Part shown: positions 7,777-16,674 of the stretch, one piece after another
How the letters are laid out: each line of letters begins with the position of its first letter
How positions within the stretch are numbered: position 1 is the first letter of the stretch
Assembly (NCBI RefSeq): GCF_027497235.1
Contig: NZ_CP114902.1
Location: forward strand, 1,315,501-1,379,500
Length of the DNA stretch: 64,000 bases
Source of the DNA: Micromonospora sp. WMMD1128
Lineage (GTDB): Bacteria; Actinomycetota; Actinomycetes; Mycobacteriales; Micromonosporaceae
Reading direction: 5' to 3'
Made by a program: the position numbers and the translations under genes
Notes under the pieces: generated by a model
The model's database searches: none
What the model was told of the DNA's origin: nothing
Seen by the model: only the letters and a program-made list of their open reading frames with translations

Positions 7777-9006
7777 GTGGCGGTGCGCGCGGTCGTGATC
7801 GAGGCCGACGGCGGCTCCCGGGGCAATCCGGGCCCGGCCGGCTACGGCGCGGTGGTCCGGGACCCGGAGACCGGTGAGGTGCTCGCCGAACGCTCGGCGG
7901 GGATCGGTACGGCCACCAACAACGTGGCGGAGTACCGCGGCCTGATCGCCGGGCTGGAGGCCGCCGCCGAGCTGGGCGCGGCCGAGGTCGAGGCGCGGAT
8001 GGACTCCAAGCTGGTGGTCGAGCAGATGTGCGGCCGGTGGCAGATCAAGCACCCCGGGCTGCGCCCGCTCGCTGCCCAGGCCGCCGGGCTGGTCGGCCGG
8101 TTCGCCGCGGTCCGCTTCACCTGGATCCCCCGGGAACGCAACCGGCACGCCGACGCCCTGGCGAACGCCGCCATGGACGCCGCCGCGGCCGGCGCCGCCG
8201 CGCCGACCGGAACCGCGCGGACCGGGACCGCGACTGTCGGTGGCGCGCCGACCGCCGGGACCGCGCCGACCGGGACCGCCACCGTCGGGACTGCGCCGAG
8301 CGGCCAGCAGGCGGCCGTCGCGAAGGCCACCGGCACCGACCCGGCCACCACCCCCGCCTCCTGGGAGCCGCGCCCGACCGAGGAGGGCACCCGGCTGATC
8401 CTGGTGCGGCACGGCGAGACCGAGCGCACCGTGCAGAAGCGCTACTCCGGCCGGGGCGACGTGCCGCTCACCGAGCGGGGCCGCGCCCAGGCCCGGGCCA
8501 CCGCCGCCCGGGTGGCCGAGCTGGCGCCGTCTGTCGCGGCCGTGGTCAGCTCGCCGCTGTGCCGGTGTACGGCGACCGCGGAAGCCGTCGCCGCGCGGGT
8601 CGGCAACCCGCCGGTACGCACCGACGACGACCTGATCGAGTGTGACTTCGGCGTCTGGGAGGGGCACACCTTCGCCGAGGTACGCGAGGGCTGGGCGGGC
8701 GAGTTGGACGCCTGGCTCGCCTCCACCCGGGTTTCGCCGCCGGAGGGCGAGTCGTTCACGGCGGTCGCTGAACGCACCGGCCGGGCGGTGGACCGGCTGC
8801 GGTCGGCGTACCCGGGGGAGACTGTCGTGGTCGTCTCGCACGTCTCGCCGATCAAGCTGGTGTTGCGCGACGCGCTCGCGGCCGGCGACGCATTCCTGCA
8901 CCGGCTCTACCTGGACACCGCGGGCGTCTCGGTGCTCGACCTGTATCCGGACGGCGGCGTCGCGGTCCGCTCGGTCAACGACACCTCCCACCTCGGCGAT
9001 CTCTGA
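7777..9006 (+). CDS. Bifunctional RNase HI / histidine phosphatase (RNase H/acid phosphatase)
   Basis: 409 residues. The N-terminal RNase HI domain (about 1-135) starts with EADGGSRGNPGPAGYG and has catalytic acidic residues in AEYRGLIAGLEAA and MDSKLVVEQM. A low-complexity Ala/Gly/Thr/Pro linker (about 140-205) leads to a histidine phosphatase domain with LVRHGETERT near 208-217 and a second catalytic His in VVVSHVSP. This is the Rv2228c architecture, in which the first domain cleaves RNA in RNA-DNA hybrids and the second is an alpha-ribazole phosphatase-like enzyme. The linker contains near-repeats of GTAPTGTATVG and looks longer than needed. Confidence 0.92.
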   Translation: MAVRAVVIEADGGSRGNPGPAGYGAVVRDPETGEVLAERSAGIGTATNNVAEYRGLIAGLEAAAELGAAEVEARMDSKLVVEQMCGRWQIKHPGLRPLAAQAAGLVGRFAAVRFTWIPRERNRHADALANAAMDAAAAGAAAPTGTARTGTATVGGAPTAGTAPTGTATVGTAPSGQQAAVAKATGTDPATTPASWEPRPTEEGTRLILVRHGETERTVQKRYSGRGDVPLTERGRAQARATAARVAELAPSVAAVVSSPLCRCTATAEAVAARVGNPPVRTDDDLIECDFGVWEGHTFAEVREGWAGELDAWLASTRVSPPEGESFTAVAERTGRAVDRLRSAYPGETVVVVSHVSPIKLVLRDALAAGDAFLHRLYLDTAGVSVLDLYPDGGVAVRSVNDTSHLGDL

Positions 9007-9016
9007 CGGTACGCCG

Positions 9017-9063
9017 CCGTTCGGCGCATCCGGGCCACCGTTCGGCGCATCGACATCGATGTC
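9017..9063. promoter_or_regulatory. Direct repeat CCGTTCGGCGCATC x2 plus palindrome GACATCGATGTC
   Basis: Two exact 14-mers at 9017-9030 and 9038-9051 are 21 bases apart, two helical turns. A perfect 12-bp palindrome follows at 9052-9063. They lie in the 129-base gap upstream of the DUF3311/symporter operon and may be regulator sites; no regulator is assigned. Confidence 0.4.
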
Positions 9064-9135
9064 TTGAACGTGACCGCGGTCACAGGGTCGTAGCCTCCGG
9101 CCGTCACATGGCTACGACTTGCCGGAGGGTGTCAT

Positions 9136-9381
9136 ATGGCCGCACCGGAACCGGAGGCGCTTGACACGGCGCGTTCCCGGGCGAAGGACAAGAGTCCCTG
9201 GAACTGGTTGCTCCTCATCCCGATCGTGGTGCCGCTCATCCCGGCCCTGTTCAACGCCGACTCGCCCCGGCTGTTCGGGTTCCCGCGCTTCTACTGGCTG
9301 CAACTGGCCTGGATCCTGCTCGGCGTCGGCACCACCACGCTCGTCTACCAGATGACGAAGAAGAAGCGGGGTGACCACTGA
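9136..9381 (+). CDS. DUF3311 small membrane protein, symporter partner
   Basis: 81 residues with two predicted transmembrane helices (about 22-40 and 52-71) and a basic C-terminus KKKRGD. DUF3311 proteins typically precede a sodium:solute symporter, and here the stop and the next start overlap as TGATG. The arrangement suggests a small subunit of the transporter, like the small partner of SSS-family carriers. The start is ATG 9136, placed after GGAGGG. The product is an inner-membrane protein of unknown individual function. Confidence 0.8.
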   Translation: MAAPEPEALDTARSRAKDKSPWNWLLLIPIVVPLIPALFNADSPRLFGFPRFYWLQLAWILLGVGTTTLVYQMTKKKRGDH

Positions 9382-11027
9382 TGTGGCGTGACCACCTCAC
9401 CGAGATCATCGTCTTCTCCGTGCTGTTCCTGCTGGTGAGCGCCATGGGTTTCGTGGCGGCCCGGTGGCGCCGGCCGCAGGACATGGGCCACCTCGACGAG
9501 TGGGGGCTGGGCGGGCGCAGCTTCGGTGGCTGGATCACCTGGTTCCTGGTCGGCGGTGACCTCTACACCGCGTACACGTTCGTGGCGGTGCCGGCGCTGA
9601 TCTTCGGGGCCGGCGCGGCCGGGTTCTTCGCCGTGCCGTACACGATCGTCATCTACCCGTTGGTGTTCCTGGTGCTGTGCCGGCTCTGGTCGGTGTCGCA
9701 CCGGCACGGCTTCGTCACCCCGGCCGACTTCGTCCGTAACCGGTTCGGCTCGCCGGTCCTGGCGCTGCTGGTCGCGATCACCGGCATCGTCGCCACCATG
9801 CCGTACATCGCGTTGCAGTTGGTCGGCATCGAGGCGGTGCTCAAGACCATGGGCGTCACCGGCGACAGCGCGGTGGCCCGGCACCTGCCGATCATCATCG
9901 CGTTCGCGATCCTGGCGGCGTACACCTACCAGTCCGGGCTGCGCGCGCCGGCGCTCATCGCGTTCGTCAAGGACTCACTGATCTACGTGGTGATCCTGGT
10001 GGCGGTCGTCTATCTGCCCTACAAGCTGGGCGGATGGGGCAGCATCTTCGACGCCGCCGACGCGAAGTTCCAGGCCAGTCCGGCGCCGGGCGACGGCATC
10101 CTGCTCAACGCCAACAACCAGCTCCAGTACGTGACGCTGGCGTTCGGCTCGGCGCTGGCGCTGTTCCTGTACCCGCACAGCATCACCGGCGTGCTCGCCA
10201 GCCGGAACCGCGACGTGATCAAGCGGAACATGTCGGCGCTGCCGGCGTACAGCCTGCTCTTGGGGTTGATCGCGCTGCTCGGCTACATGGCGATCGCGGC
10301 GGACGTGAAGCCGCTGCCCGGCGCGAAGGCCGGCAGCGTGGACGGCAACACGGTGGTGCCGCTGCTGTTCGACAACCAGTTCCCGGACTGGTTCGCGGGC
10401 GTGGCGTACGCGGCGATCGGCATCGGCGCGCTGGTGCCGGCGGCGATCATGTCGATCGCGGCGGCGAACCTGTTCACCCGCAACATCTACAAGGAGTATC
10501 TGAAGCGGGACGCCACCCCGGCGCAGGAGGCGAACGTCTCGAAGATCACCTCGCTCGTGGTGAAGGTCGGCGCGGTGGCGTGCATCGTCTTCCTCGATCC
10601 GCAGTTCTCCATCGACCTCCAGCTCATCGGCGGCGTGATCATCCTGCAGACGCTGCCGGCGGTGGCGCTGGGTCTCTACACCCGCTGGTTCCACCGGGAC
10701 GCGCTGATCGCCGGCTGGGTGGCCGGCATGGGCCTGGGCATGTGGATGCTCTACCAGGTCGGCAACCCGGCGACCGGCAAGAAGCACTTCGCCGGCTCGG
10801 CGTTCCCGCTCTCCGACTTCGGCTTCGACACCAAGAAGACGATCTACGTGGGGATCGTGGCGGTGCTGGTGAACCTGGTGGTGGCCGCGCTCGGCACGCT
10901 TGCGTTGCGGGCGGCGAAGGTGGCGGACGGGCCGGACGGCACCACGCCTGACGACTACTTCGCCGATGAGGGGACGCCGCGGGCCTCCGCCGAGCGCGCG
11001 GACTCCGCGCCGGAACCGGTGGCGTAG
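9381..11027 (+). CDS. Sodium:solute symporter family transporter (MctP/monocarboxylate-like)
   Basis: 548 residues with about 13 hydrophobic helices, the usual size for the SSS family. Conserved segments include LGGRSFGGWITWFLVGGDLY in helix 1 and TPADFVRNRFGS after helix 3. The DUF3311 pairing and sequence style point to monocarboxylate or similar organic-acid uptake, but the substrate is not proven. The C-terminal tail (about 515-548) is acidic and disordered. Transcription ends at the GGGGCCCC repeat that starts right at the stop codon. The convergent neighbour is a MarR regulator, which more likely controls its divergent MFS gene than this transporter. Confidence 0.85.
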   Translation: MWRDHLTEIIVFSVLFLLVSAMGFVAARWRRPQDMGHLDEWGLGGRSFGGWITWFLVGGDLYTAYTFVAVPALIFGAGAAGFFAVPYTIVIYPLVFLVLCRLWSVSHRHGFVTPADFVRNRFGSPVLALLVAITGIVATMPYIALQLVGIEAVLKTMGVTGDSAVARHLPIIIAFAILAAYTYQSGLRAPALIAFVKDSLIYVVILVAVVYLPYKLGGWGSIFDAADAKFQASPAPGDGILLNANNQLQYVTLAFGSALALFLYPHSITGVLASRNRDVIKRNMSALPAYSLLLGLIALLGYMAIAADVKPLPGAKAGSVDGNTVVPLLFDNQFPDWFAGVAYAAIGIGALVPAAIMSIAAANLFTRNIYKEYLKRDATPAQEANVSKITSLVVKVGAVACIVFLDPQFSIDLQLIGGVIILQTLPAVALGLYTRWFHRDALIAGWVAGMGLGMWMLYQVGNPATGKKHFAGSAFPLSDFGFDTKKTIYVGIVAVLVNLVVAALGTLALRAAKVADGPDGTTPDDYFADEGTPRASAERADSAPEPVA

Positions 11028-11079
11028 AAGGAGGGGCCCCCGCTTAACGCATTCTGCATAGGCGGGGGCCCCGCTTAAC
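11028..11079 (+). repeat. 54-bp GGGGCCCC repeat, copy 2
   Basis: Directly follows the symporter stop and ends 7 bases before the MarR stop, so it separates convergent genes. Its 52 bases are identical to copy 8 at 58981, including the variant loop GCATTCTGCATA. Confidence 0.88.
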
Positions 11080-11086
11080 AACCGCC

Positions 11087-11560
11087 TCAGCGGCGGCGGT
11101 TGCGGGCGTCGAGCGCCTCGTTCAGGCGGTGCAGCAACTCCGCCAGGGTGTCGCGGTCGGCGTCGGACCAGGCGGCGAGCATCTCGCCGTAGAGCCGGGT
11201 GCGGGCGGCCTGCACGGCCGCCATCCGCTGAAGCCCGGCCGGCGTCGCGGAGATCACCGTGCCGCGCCCGTCGACCGGGTCGGGGGTACGCGCGATCAGC
11301 CCGTCCCGCTGAAGCGCGGAGACCTGCCGGGTGACCGTGGACCCGTCCAGGTTCAGCCGGGCGGCGAGCGCGGAGACGTTCTGCGGGCCGGCGTCGTCGA
11401 GGTGCCGCAGGATCACGTACGCGGCGCGGTCGAGCAGCCGGTGCTCGACGGAGCCGGTGCCGCGCCGGGTGGCCTCGCCCAGCCGCATCAACAACGCCAC
11501 CTCGGTCTCGATCCGACCGAGTGTGATCTCTTTCGCGCCAACGTCGGCGTCATCGCTCAT
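11087..11560 (-). CDS. MarR family transcriptional regulator
   Basis: 157 residues from ATG 11560; a TTG 15 bases upstream lies inside the operator. The winged helix-turn-helix spans about 45-110, with DLDGSTVTRQVSALQRDGLI-type recognition and wing residues DPVDGRGT. MarR proteins bind small molecules or oxidants and release DNA. The gene is divergent from an MFS exporter, and two near-identical 11-bp dyads in the shared promoter are the likely binding sites. The regulator probably represses both itself and the exporter. Confidence 0.9.
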   Translation of the reverse strand: MSDDADVGAKEITLGRIETEVALLMRLGEATRRGTGSVEHRLLDRAAYVILRHLDDAGPQNVSALAARLNLDGSTVTRQVSALQRDGLIARTPDPVDGRGTVISATPAGLQRMAAVQAARTRLYGEMLAAWSDADRDTLAELLHRLNEALDARNRRR

Positions 11561-11563
11561 AGC

Positions 11564-11596
11564 TGTATGATACAAGGAAATTACCTGTACGATACA
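11564..11596. promoter_or_regulatory. Twin MarR-type operator (TGTATGATACA and TGTACGATACA)
   Basis: Two near-palindromic 11-mers at 11564-11574 and 11586-11596 are 22 bases apart centre to centre, placing two dimers on the same DNA face. They occupy the shared promoter of the divergent marR and MFS genes. The sites are seen directly; binding is inferred. Confidence 0.75.
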
Positions 11597-11616
11597 GCTA
11601 TCTGGGAGGTTGCGGA

Positions 11617-12840
11617 GTGGATCGGCGATCCGAGCCCAACCGCAGTGCCATCTACGCCACCACGCTCGTGGCGTTCCTCGCCATCGCCGGCATCGCCGTG
11701 GTGGACCCCATCCTGCCCGCCATCGGCGAGGCCATCGGCGTCACCGCCTGGCAGGTCGAACTGCTCTTCACCGCGTACATCGCGGTGATGGCCGTCGGCA
11801 TGATCCCGGCCACCCTGGCCAGCGGGAAGTTCGGCTTCAAACCGGTCCTCATCACCGGCGTCTCGGTGGTCGGCCTCGCCGCCATCGGAGCCTCGTTCAG
11901 CAACGACATCGTCCAACTCTCCGTGCTGCGCGGCGTCTGGGGACTCGGCAACGCGATGTTCTTCGCCACCGCCATGGTCGTGCTCGTCAACCTCGCCAAC
12001 GACCGGGAATGGGTGGTCGGCCTCTTCGAGACCGCCCTCGGCCTCGGCTTCGCCGTCGGCCCGCTGATCGGCGGCCTGCTCGGCGAGGTGAGCTGGCGGC
12101 TGCCGTTCTTCGTCTGCGGCGTGTTCATGGTGCTCGCGCTCGCCGTCGCCTCCCGCAAGCTCCGCGAACCCACGAACAAGCAGGCACCGGTACGCGTCGG
12201 CCAGATCTTCGCCACCTACCGCAAACCCGCGTTCATCACGCTCTGCGTGGTCACCGCCGCCTACAACTTCGTCTTCTTCGTGGTCCTCGGCTACACGCCG
12301 CTGTTCCTGCACCTCGACGTCATCCCGCTGGGCCTCGCGTTCACCGGCTGGGGCCTCGGCCTGGCCGCCGGCATCCTGCTGATCGGCCACCGGCTCGCGC
12401 ACCGCATCGGCGCCGTGCAGACCGTCGGCGTGGCGATCCTCGGCCTGCTGCTCTGCATGGTCCTGTTCGCCACCTCCACCGGCACCGCCATGGCGCTCGT
12501 CGTCCTGGTCGTCGCCGGCCTGTTCATGGGCCTGGCCAACGCCAACCTCACCGACCTGGCGCTCGGCCTCGGCTCCGCCGACCGCCGCGTCGCCACCGGC
12601 GCGTTCAACCTGGTCCGCTGGGGCGCCGCCGCGCCCGCGCCGATCATCTCCGGCAAGCTCGCCGAACACGGCCTCGCGCTGCCGTTCTGGGTCGGCTTCG
12701 GAGTGCTCGCCGTAGGCGTGCTCGTCTACCTCGCCTTCGGCCACCTGATGGCGGCCGGCTACGGCGAACGGCTGATCTGGAACCGGGCCGCCCGCACCGC
12801 CGAACACGCCCCGGAGGAGCCGGTGGGGGAGGCGTACTGA
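11617..12840 (+). CDS. MFS transporter, drug-efflux type
   Basis: 407 residues with 12 predicted transmembrane helices. Helix 1 contains the NPxxP-like VVDPILPAIGEAIG, characteristic of 12-helix drug:proton antiporters. Loop 2-3 holds GKFGFKPV, a divergent version of the MFS loop motif. The GTG start follows GGGAGG at 11604. The gene is divergent from marR across the twin operator, so expression is probably induced by a MarR ligand. The likely role is export of a toxic or antibiotic-like compound; the substrate is unknown. Confidence 0.85.
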   Translation: MDRRSEPNRSAIYATTLVAFLAIAGIAVVDPILPAIGEAIGVTAWQVELLFTAYIAVMAVGMIPATLASGKFGFKPVLITGVSVVGLAAIGASFSNDIVQLSVLRGVWGLGNAMFFATAMVVLVNLANDREWVVGLFETALGLGFAVGPLIGGLLGEVSWRLPFFVCGVFMVLALAVASRKLREPTNKQAPVRVGQIFATYRKPAFITLCVVTAAYNFVFFVVLGYTPLFLHLDVIPLGLAFTGWGLGLAAGILLIGHRLAHRIGAVQTVGVAILGLLLCMVLFATSTGTAMALVVLVVAGLFMGLANANLTDLALGLGSADRRVATGAFNLVRWGAAAPAPIISGKLAEHGLALPFWVGFGVLAVGVLVYLAFGHLMAAGYGERLIWNRAARTAEHAPEEPVGEAY

Positions 12841-12841
12841 C

Positions 12842-13603
12842 TCAGGTCAGCGCGCGCCACAGCAGGTAGAGGCCGATCGTCGTACCGAACACCACGATGA
12901 CCGTCTTCAACACCACCGCTGGCAGTCGGCGGGCCAGCCGGGCGCCCGCGTACCCACCGATCAGGGTGGCCGGCGCGACCACCGCGACGGCCACCCACTG
13001 CACCGGGCCGAACAGGGCGAACACCACGAGCGTGGTCAACCCCACCACGGCCGAGAGCAGGTTCTTCACCGCCGTGACCCGGGCCAACGTGGCATCCAGC
13101 ACCAGGGCCAGCCCGGCCACCAGCATCACCCCGAGCGCCGCGCCGAAATAGCCGCCGTACACCGTGCCGACCAGGACCATGGTCTGCACGGTGACGGTAC
13201 GGCGGCGCGGGCTCATCCGCGCCGGATGGCCGACCAGCCGGCGCAGTGGATCCTGGAACGCCAGCACCGCCGTCGCGCCGAGCACCAGGAACGGCACCAC
13301 CAGCTCGAACGCGCGGGCCGGCGTGGCCAGCAGCAGCACGCACCCGAGCACCGTGCCCACCGCCGCGGTCGGCAGCAGCGACCACAACGCCCGCCCGCGC
13401 GGCAGATCCGCCCGGCTGCCGGCAACGCTCGCCGCGTACCCCGGGAAGACCGCAACCGAGTTCGAGACGTTGGCCGCCACCGGCGGCAGGCCGGTCGCGA
13501 TCAACGCCGGGAACGTGATCAGGGAGCCGCCGCCGGCGACCGCGTTCACCGTGCCCGCGGCCACGCCGGCGACGAGCAGCAGCGCGACGTCCGAGAGATC
13601 CAT
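12842..13603 (-). CDS. TSUP family (TauE/SafE-like) permease
   Basis: 253 residues with 7-8 hydrophobic helices. The glycine-rich opening GTVNAVAGGGSLITFPAL is the TauE/SafE signature, with the repeat counterpart GGYFGAALGVM in the second half. Members move sulfite, sulfoacetate or other organic anions, and the substrate here is not determinable. It converges with the MFS gene, with one base between stops. No sulfur-metabolism gene lies nearby. Confidence 0.85.
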   Translation of the reverse strand: MDLSDVALLLVAGVAAGTVNAVAGGGSLITFPALIATGLPPVAANVSNSVAVFPGYAASVAGSRADLPRGRALWSLLPTAAVGTVLGCVLLLATPARAFELVVPFLVLGATAVLAFQDPLRRLVGHPARMSPRRRTVTVQTMVLVGTVYGGYFGAALGVMLVAGLALVLDATLARVTAVKNLLSAVVGLTTLVVFALFGPVQWVAVAVVAPATLIGGYAGARLARRLPAVVLKTVIVVFGTTIGLYLLWRALT

Positions 13604-13657
13604 GATCCCCCGAGGCTAGTACGACGATGGCCTCGGTGCCGCCCTCGCTCGCGGCCT

Positions 13658-13725
13658 ACTTCGCCAGGTCGGCGAGGTGGCGGCATCCCCGACCGTCGGA
13701 TACCGCCACCTCGCCGAGCTGGCGT
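13658..13725. repeat. Palindromic dispersed element, copy A, upstream of rnpB
   Basis: A 13-bp perfect stem (13671-13683 against 13703-13715) extends to about 22 bp with one mismatch. The 27 bases 13699-13725 are identical to 50044-50070, and similarity continues over about 65 bases. It lies 60 bases before rnpB. It may be a mobile palindromic unit. Confidence 0.7.
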
Positions 13726-13784
13726 TGGGTCCCTGACCACCGGGGTGGAAATGGGTGCGGCGGGCACGTCGTTAGGATGAGGGC

Positions 13785-14206
<422 letters not shown>

Positions 14207-14230
14207 CCACCAGCTCAGCGCTTTGATCAC

Positions 14231-14253
14231 GGCTGCCCAAGTGGTAGGCAGCC
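14231..14253 (+). terminator. Stem-loop just after rnpB
   Basis: GGCTGCC and GGCAGCC form a 7-bp stem with a 9-base loop, 25 bases after the end of rnpB. There is no T tract. It is a plausible terminator or 3' processing barrier for the RNase P RNA. Confidence 0.5.
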
Positions 14254-14460
14254 ACCCGCGTCGACTGCGAAATTCGCTGTCGGGTCGTCGGAGCGCGGTG
14301 ATAGAAAGCCGCGCGCTCCCGGGCGGAAGCTGTTCGATCTCGTGCAACACCTGGGCATGAGCCGCCGCAAATCAGCCGCCACCGTCGCGGCAGGGCCCGC
14401 AGACGCACTTCCGGAGAAGTCGGCCTGGGACGACGGCGCGGGTGCGCCTCGGGAACGCGA

Positions 14461-14512
14461 GGCTTTGGGTGCACTTGTTGTCGCCAGGGCAACCAGAAAC
14501 GCACCCAAAGCC
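14461..14512. repeat. Hairpin with 12-bp arms in the gap between rnpB and the dehydratase
   Basis: GGCTTTGGGTGC pairs with GCACCCAAAGCC, with an inner GTTG/CAAC helix. It lies in the 414-base gap 14207-14620, where I see no convincing gene. The same gap carries the pair CCAGCTCAGCGCTTTGATCAC (14210) and CCAGCTCAGCGCCGTGATCA (14552), fragments of the TGATCA-type elements. Confidence 0.5.
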
Positions 14513-14620
14513 GCCGCTCACGGCCACCACCCCCGCCACCAGCTCAGCCTGCCAGCTCAGCGCCGTGATCAAGGCGCGTGCCGATGGTCGCTCGACCTGC
14601 GGTGTGGCTACGCTTCGCTG

Positions 14621-15577
14621 ATGATCGCGCTTGCGGACATCGAGGCGGCAGCCGACCGGATCGCCGGTCACGTGGTCCACACGCCGACCGTGCCCAGCCC
14701 CGGCCTGTCCGAGCTGCTCGGCGTACCCGTCACCGCCAAGCTGGAGCTGCTGCAACGTACCGGATCGTTCAAAGCTCGGGGCGCGGCGGCGAAGCTGCTC
14801 GTCCTGGACGACGCCGAGCGGGCGGCGGGTGTGGTGGCCGTGAGCGGCGGCAACCACGGCATCGCGGTCGCGGTGATGGCGGGTGCCCTGGGCGTGGCGG
14901 CGACCGTGGTGATGCCTTCGACGGCGCCGGCGCGTGCCGTCGAGGTGGCCCGCGCGGCCGGCGCCGACGTCCGGTTGACCGACGGCATGTCGGAGGCGTT
15001 CGCGCTGATGAACCGGCTGCGGGAGGACGGCCTGACCCTGCTGCACCCGTTCGACGACCCGGTGGTGCTCGCCGGGCAGGGCACGGTCGGGTTGGAGTTC
15101 GCCGACGACGCCGGTGAGTTGACCGACGTGCTGGTCAGCATCGGCGGCGGGGCGTTGATCTCCGGGGTGGCGGCGGCGCTGCGGGCACGCCGGCCGGGGG
15201 TACGGATCTGGGGTGTGGAGACCGAGGGTGCGCAGGCGATGTCGCAGGCCCTGGCCAAGGGTGGGCCGGTCGAGGTGCCGCTGTCGTCGATCGTCACCAC
15301 GCTCAGCGCGCCTACCGTCTCGCAGCTCACCTACGACCATGTGACGGCGCTGGTGAGTGACGTCCTCGTGGTCTCCGACGCGGAGGCGGTGCGGGGGACG
15401 GTGGAGTTGGCCGAGCACGCGAAGGTGTGGGCCGAGCCGGCCGCCGGATGCCTGCTGCCGGCGGCACGCCTCGTCCGCGACCGCGTGGGTGACGGCGCCC
15501 GGTTGGGCCTGGTGCTCTGCGGCGGCAATGCGACGGTCGCCGACGTGGCGGCGTGGACAGGGCGCCTCGGCGTCTGA
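14621..15577 (+). CDS. PLP-dependent threonine/serine dehydratase
   Basis: 318 residues from ATG 14621; the frame is open far upstream into rnpB and that extension is rejected. Fold type II PLP enzyme: the cofactor lysine is K51 in GSFKARGA, SGGNHGIAVA follows near 75, and the phosphate-binding glycines are in SIGGGALISG near 172. It deaminates threonine or serine to the 2-oxo acid and ammonia. The length fits the short catabolic or biosynthetic forms without a regulatory ACT domain, so it is not a typical allosteric IlvA. No operon partners are visible. Confidence 0.85.
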   Translation: MIALADIEAAADRIAGHVVHTPTVPSPGLSELLGVPVTAKLELLQRTGSFKARGAAAKLLVLDDAERAAGVVAVSGGNHGIAVAVMAGALGVAATVVMPSTAPARAVEVARAAGADVRLTDGMSEAFALMNRLREDGLTLLHPFDDPVVLAGQGTVGLEFADDAGELTDVLVSIGGGALISGVAAALRARRPGVRIWGVETEGAQAMSQALAKGGPVEVPLSSIVTTLSAPTVSQLTYDHVTALVSDVLVVSDAEAVRGTVELAEHAKVWAEPAAGCLLPAARLVRDRVGDGARLGLVLCGGNATVADVAAWTGRLGV

Positions 15578-15621
15578 CATGGGTGGACCAGGCCGGCGGC
15601 GTCTCGTGACGCTCGTCAGGG

Positions 15622-16527
15622 TCAGGCGGTCGTCCAGGCGCGGAGCTTGTCGGGGTTGAGGATCGTCCAGATGCTCCTGATCCGGTCACCCGCGATGTCG
15701 AACGCCAGCACCGCCCCGACGACGCCGTCCACCTGCGCCACCAGGCCGGGCTGGCCGTTGACCGTACGCTCCAGGATCGTGACGCCGGCTGCCGTGCGGG
15801 CGCGACCGGCGAAGAACCGGGCGATCTGCTCGGCCCCCTCGACCGGGCGGAGTTCGGCTCGGACGCGTCCGCCGCCGTCGCCGGTCGCGGTGGCGTCGGG
15901 GGCCAGCAGGCCGATGAGCGCGTCGATGTCGCTCGCCTCCCACGCCTGCTTGAAGGCCCGGACGATGCCGACCTGCGTGGCATCCGGCACCCCGGGGGTC
16001 TGGGCCTCGCGGACGCGGCGGCGGGCGGACGAGGCCAACTGGCGGCACGCCCCCGGCGTACGGCCGACGACCTCGGCCACCTCGGCGAAGGAGTAACGGA
16101 ACACGTCGTGCAGGACGAACGCGACGCGTTCGGCGGGGGTCGTCGATTCGAGCACCACCAGGAAGGCCATGCCGATCGACTCGTCGAGGGTGACCTGGTC
16201 GACCGGGTCACCGTCCGCCCGGCCGCAAGTCCACTCCGCGCGGTCGGGCAGCGGCTCCGGGATCCATTGCCCCACGTAGCGTTCCCGCCGGGCACGCGCC
16301 GAGCGGAGCAGGTCGAGGCAGATCCGGCCGGCGACCGTGGTCAGCCAGGCGCCGGGCGCCTCGATCGCTTCCCGCCGCCCGGGCGTCAGGGCAAACCAGC
16401 GGGCGTACGTCTCCTGCACGACGTCCTCGGCGTCGGTGAGGGACCCGAGCATCCGGTACGCGAGATTGATGAGCTGACGCCGCTCGCTCAGGGCCGGATC
16501 GAGCCCTGGCCCGGTGGGTTTGGTCAC
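15622..16527 (-). CDS. ECF sigma factor with C-terminal SnoaL-like domain (ECF41/SigJ type)
   Basis: 301 residues from GTG 16527. Region 2 (about 12-75) contains NLAYRMLGSLTDAEDVVQET and region 4 (about 115-170) contains VAFVLHDVFRYSFAEVAEVV. A fused SnoaL-like domain occupies about 185-301. The motif WIPEPLP between the sigma regions matches the WLPEP-type linker typical of ECF41 factors, whose own C-terminus controls activity instead of a separate anti-sigma factor. Known ECF41 genes sit beside carboxymuconolactone decarboxylases, oxidoreductases or epimerases. Here the divergent neighbour is a WrbA-like oxidoreductase. Confidence 0.88.
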   Translation of the reverse strand: MTKPTGPGLDPALSERRQLINLAYRMLGSLTDAEDVVQETYARWFALTPGRREAIEAPGAWLTTVAGRICLDLLRSARARRERYVGQWIPEPLPDRAEWTCGRADGDPVDQVTLDESIGMAFLVVLESTTPAERVAFVLHDVFRYSFAEVAEVVGRTPGACRQLASSARRRVREAQTPGVPDATQVGIVRAFKQAWEASDIDALIGLLAPDATATGDGGGRVRAELRPVEGAEQIARFFAGRARTAAGVTILERTVNGQPGLVAQVDGVVGAVLAFDIAGDRIRSIWTILNPDKLRAWTTA

Positions 16528-16674
16528 GCTGCCGCCGGCTCCCTCGTCCCGCCGCTCCGACCGAGGCGTCGGGCTGCGACATCGACGCGCCGCCTGACGT
16601 TCGGCGGGGCTGTTCCGTCGTATCGGTGAACCGAACACTATCGCTTGACAGAACGCCGACGGGGGAGAGAGATC

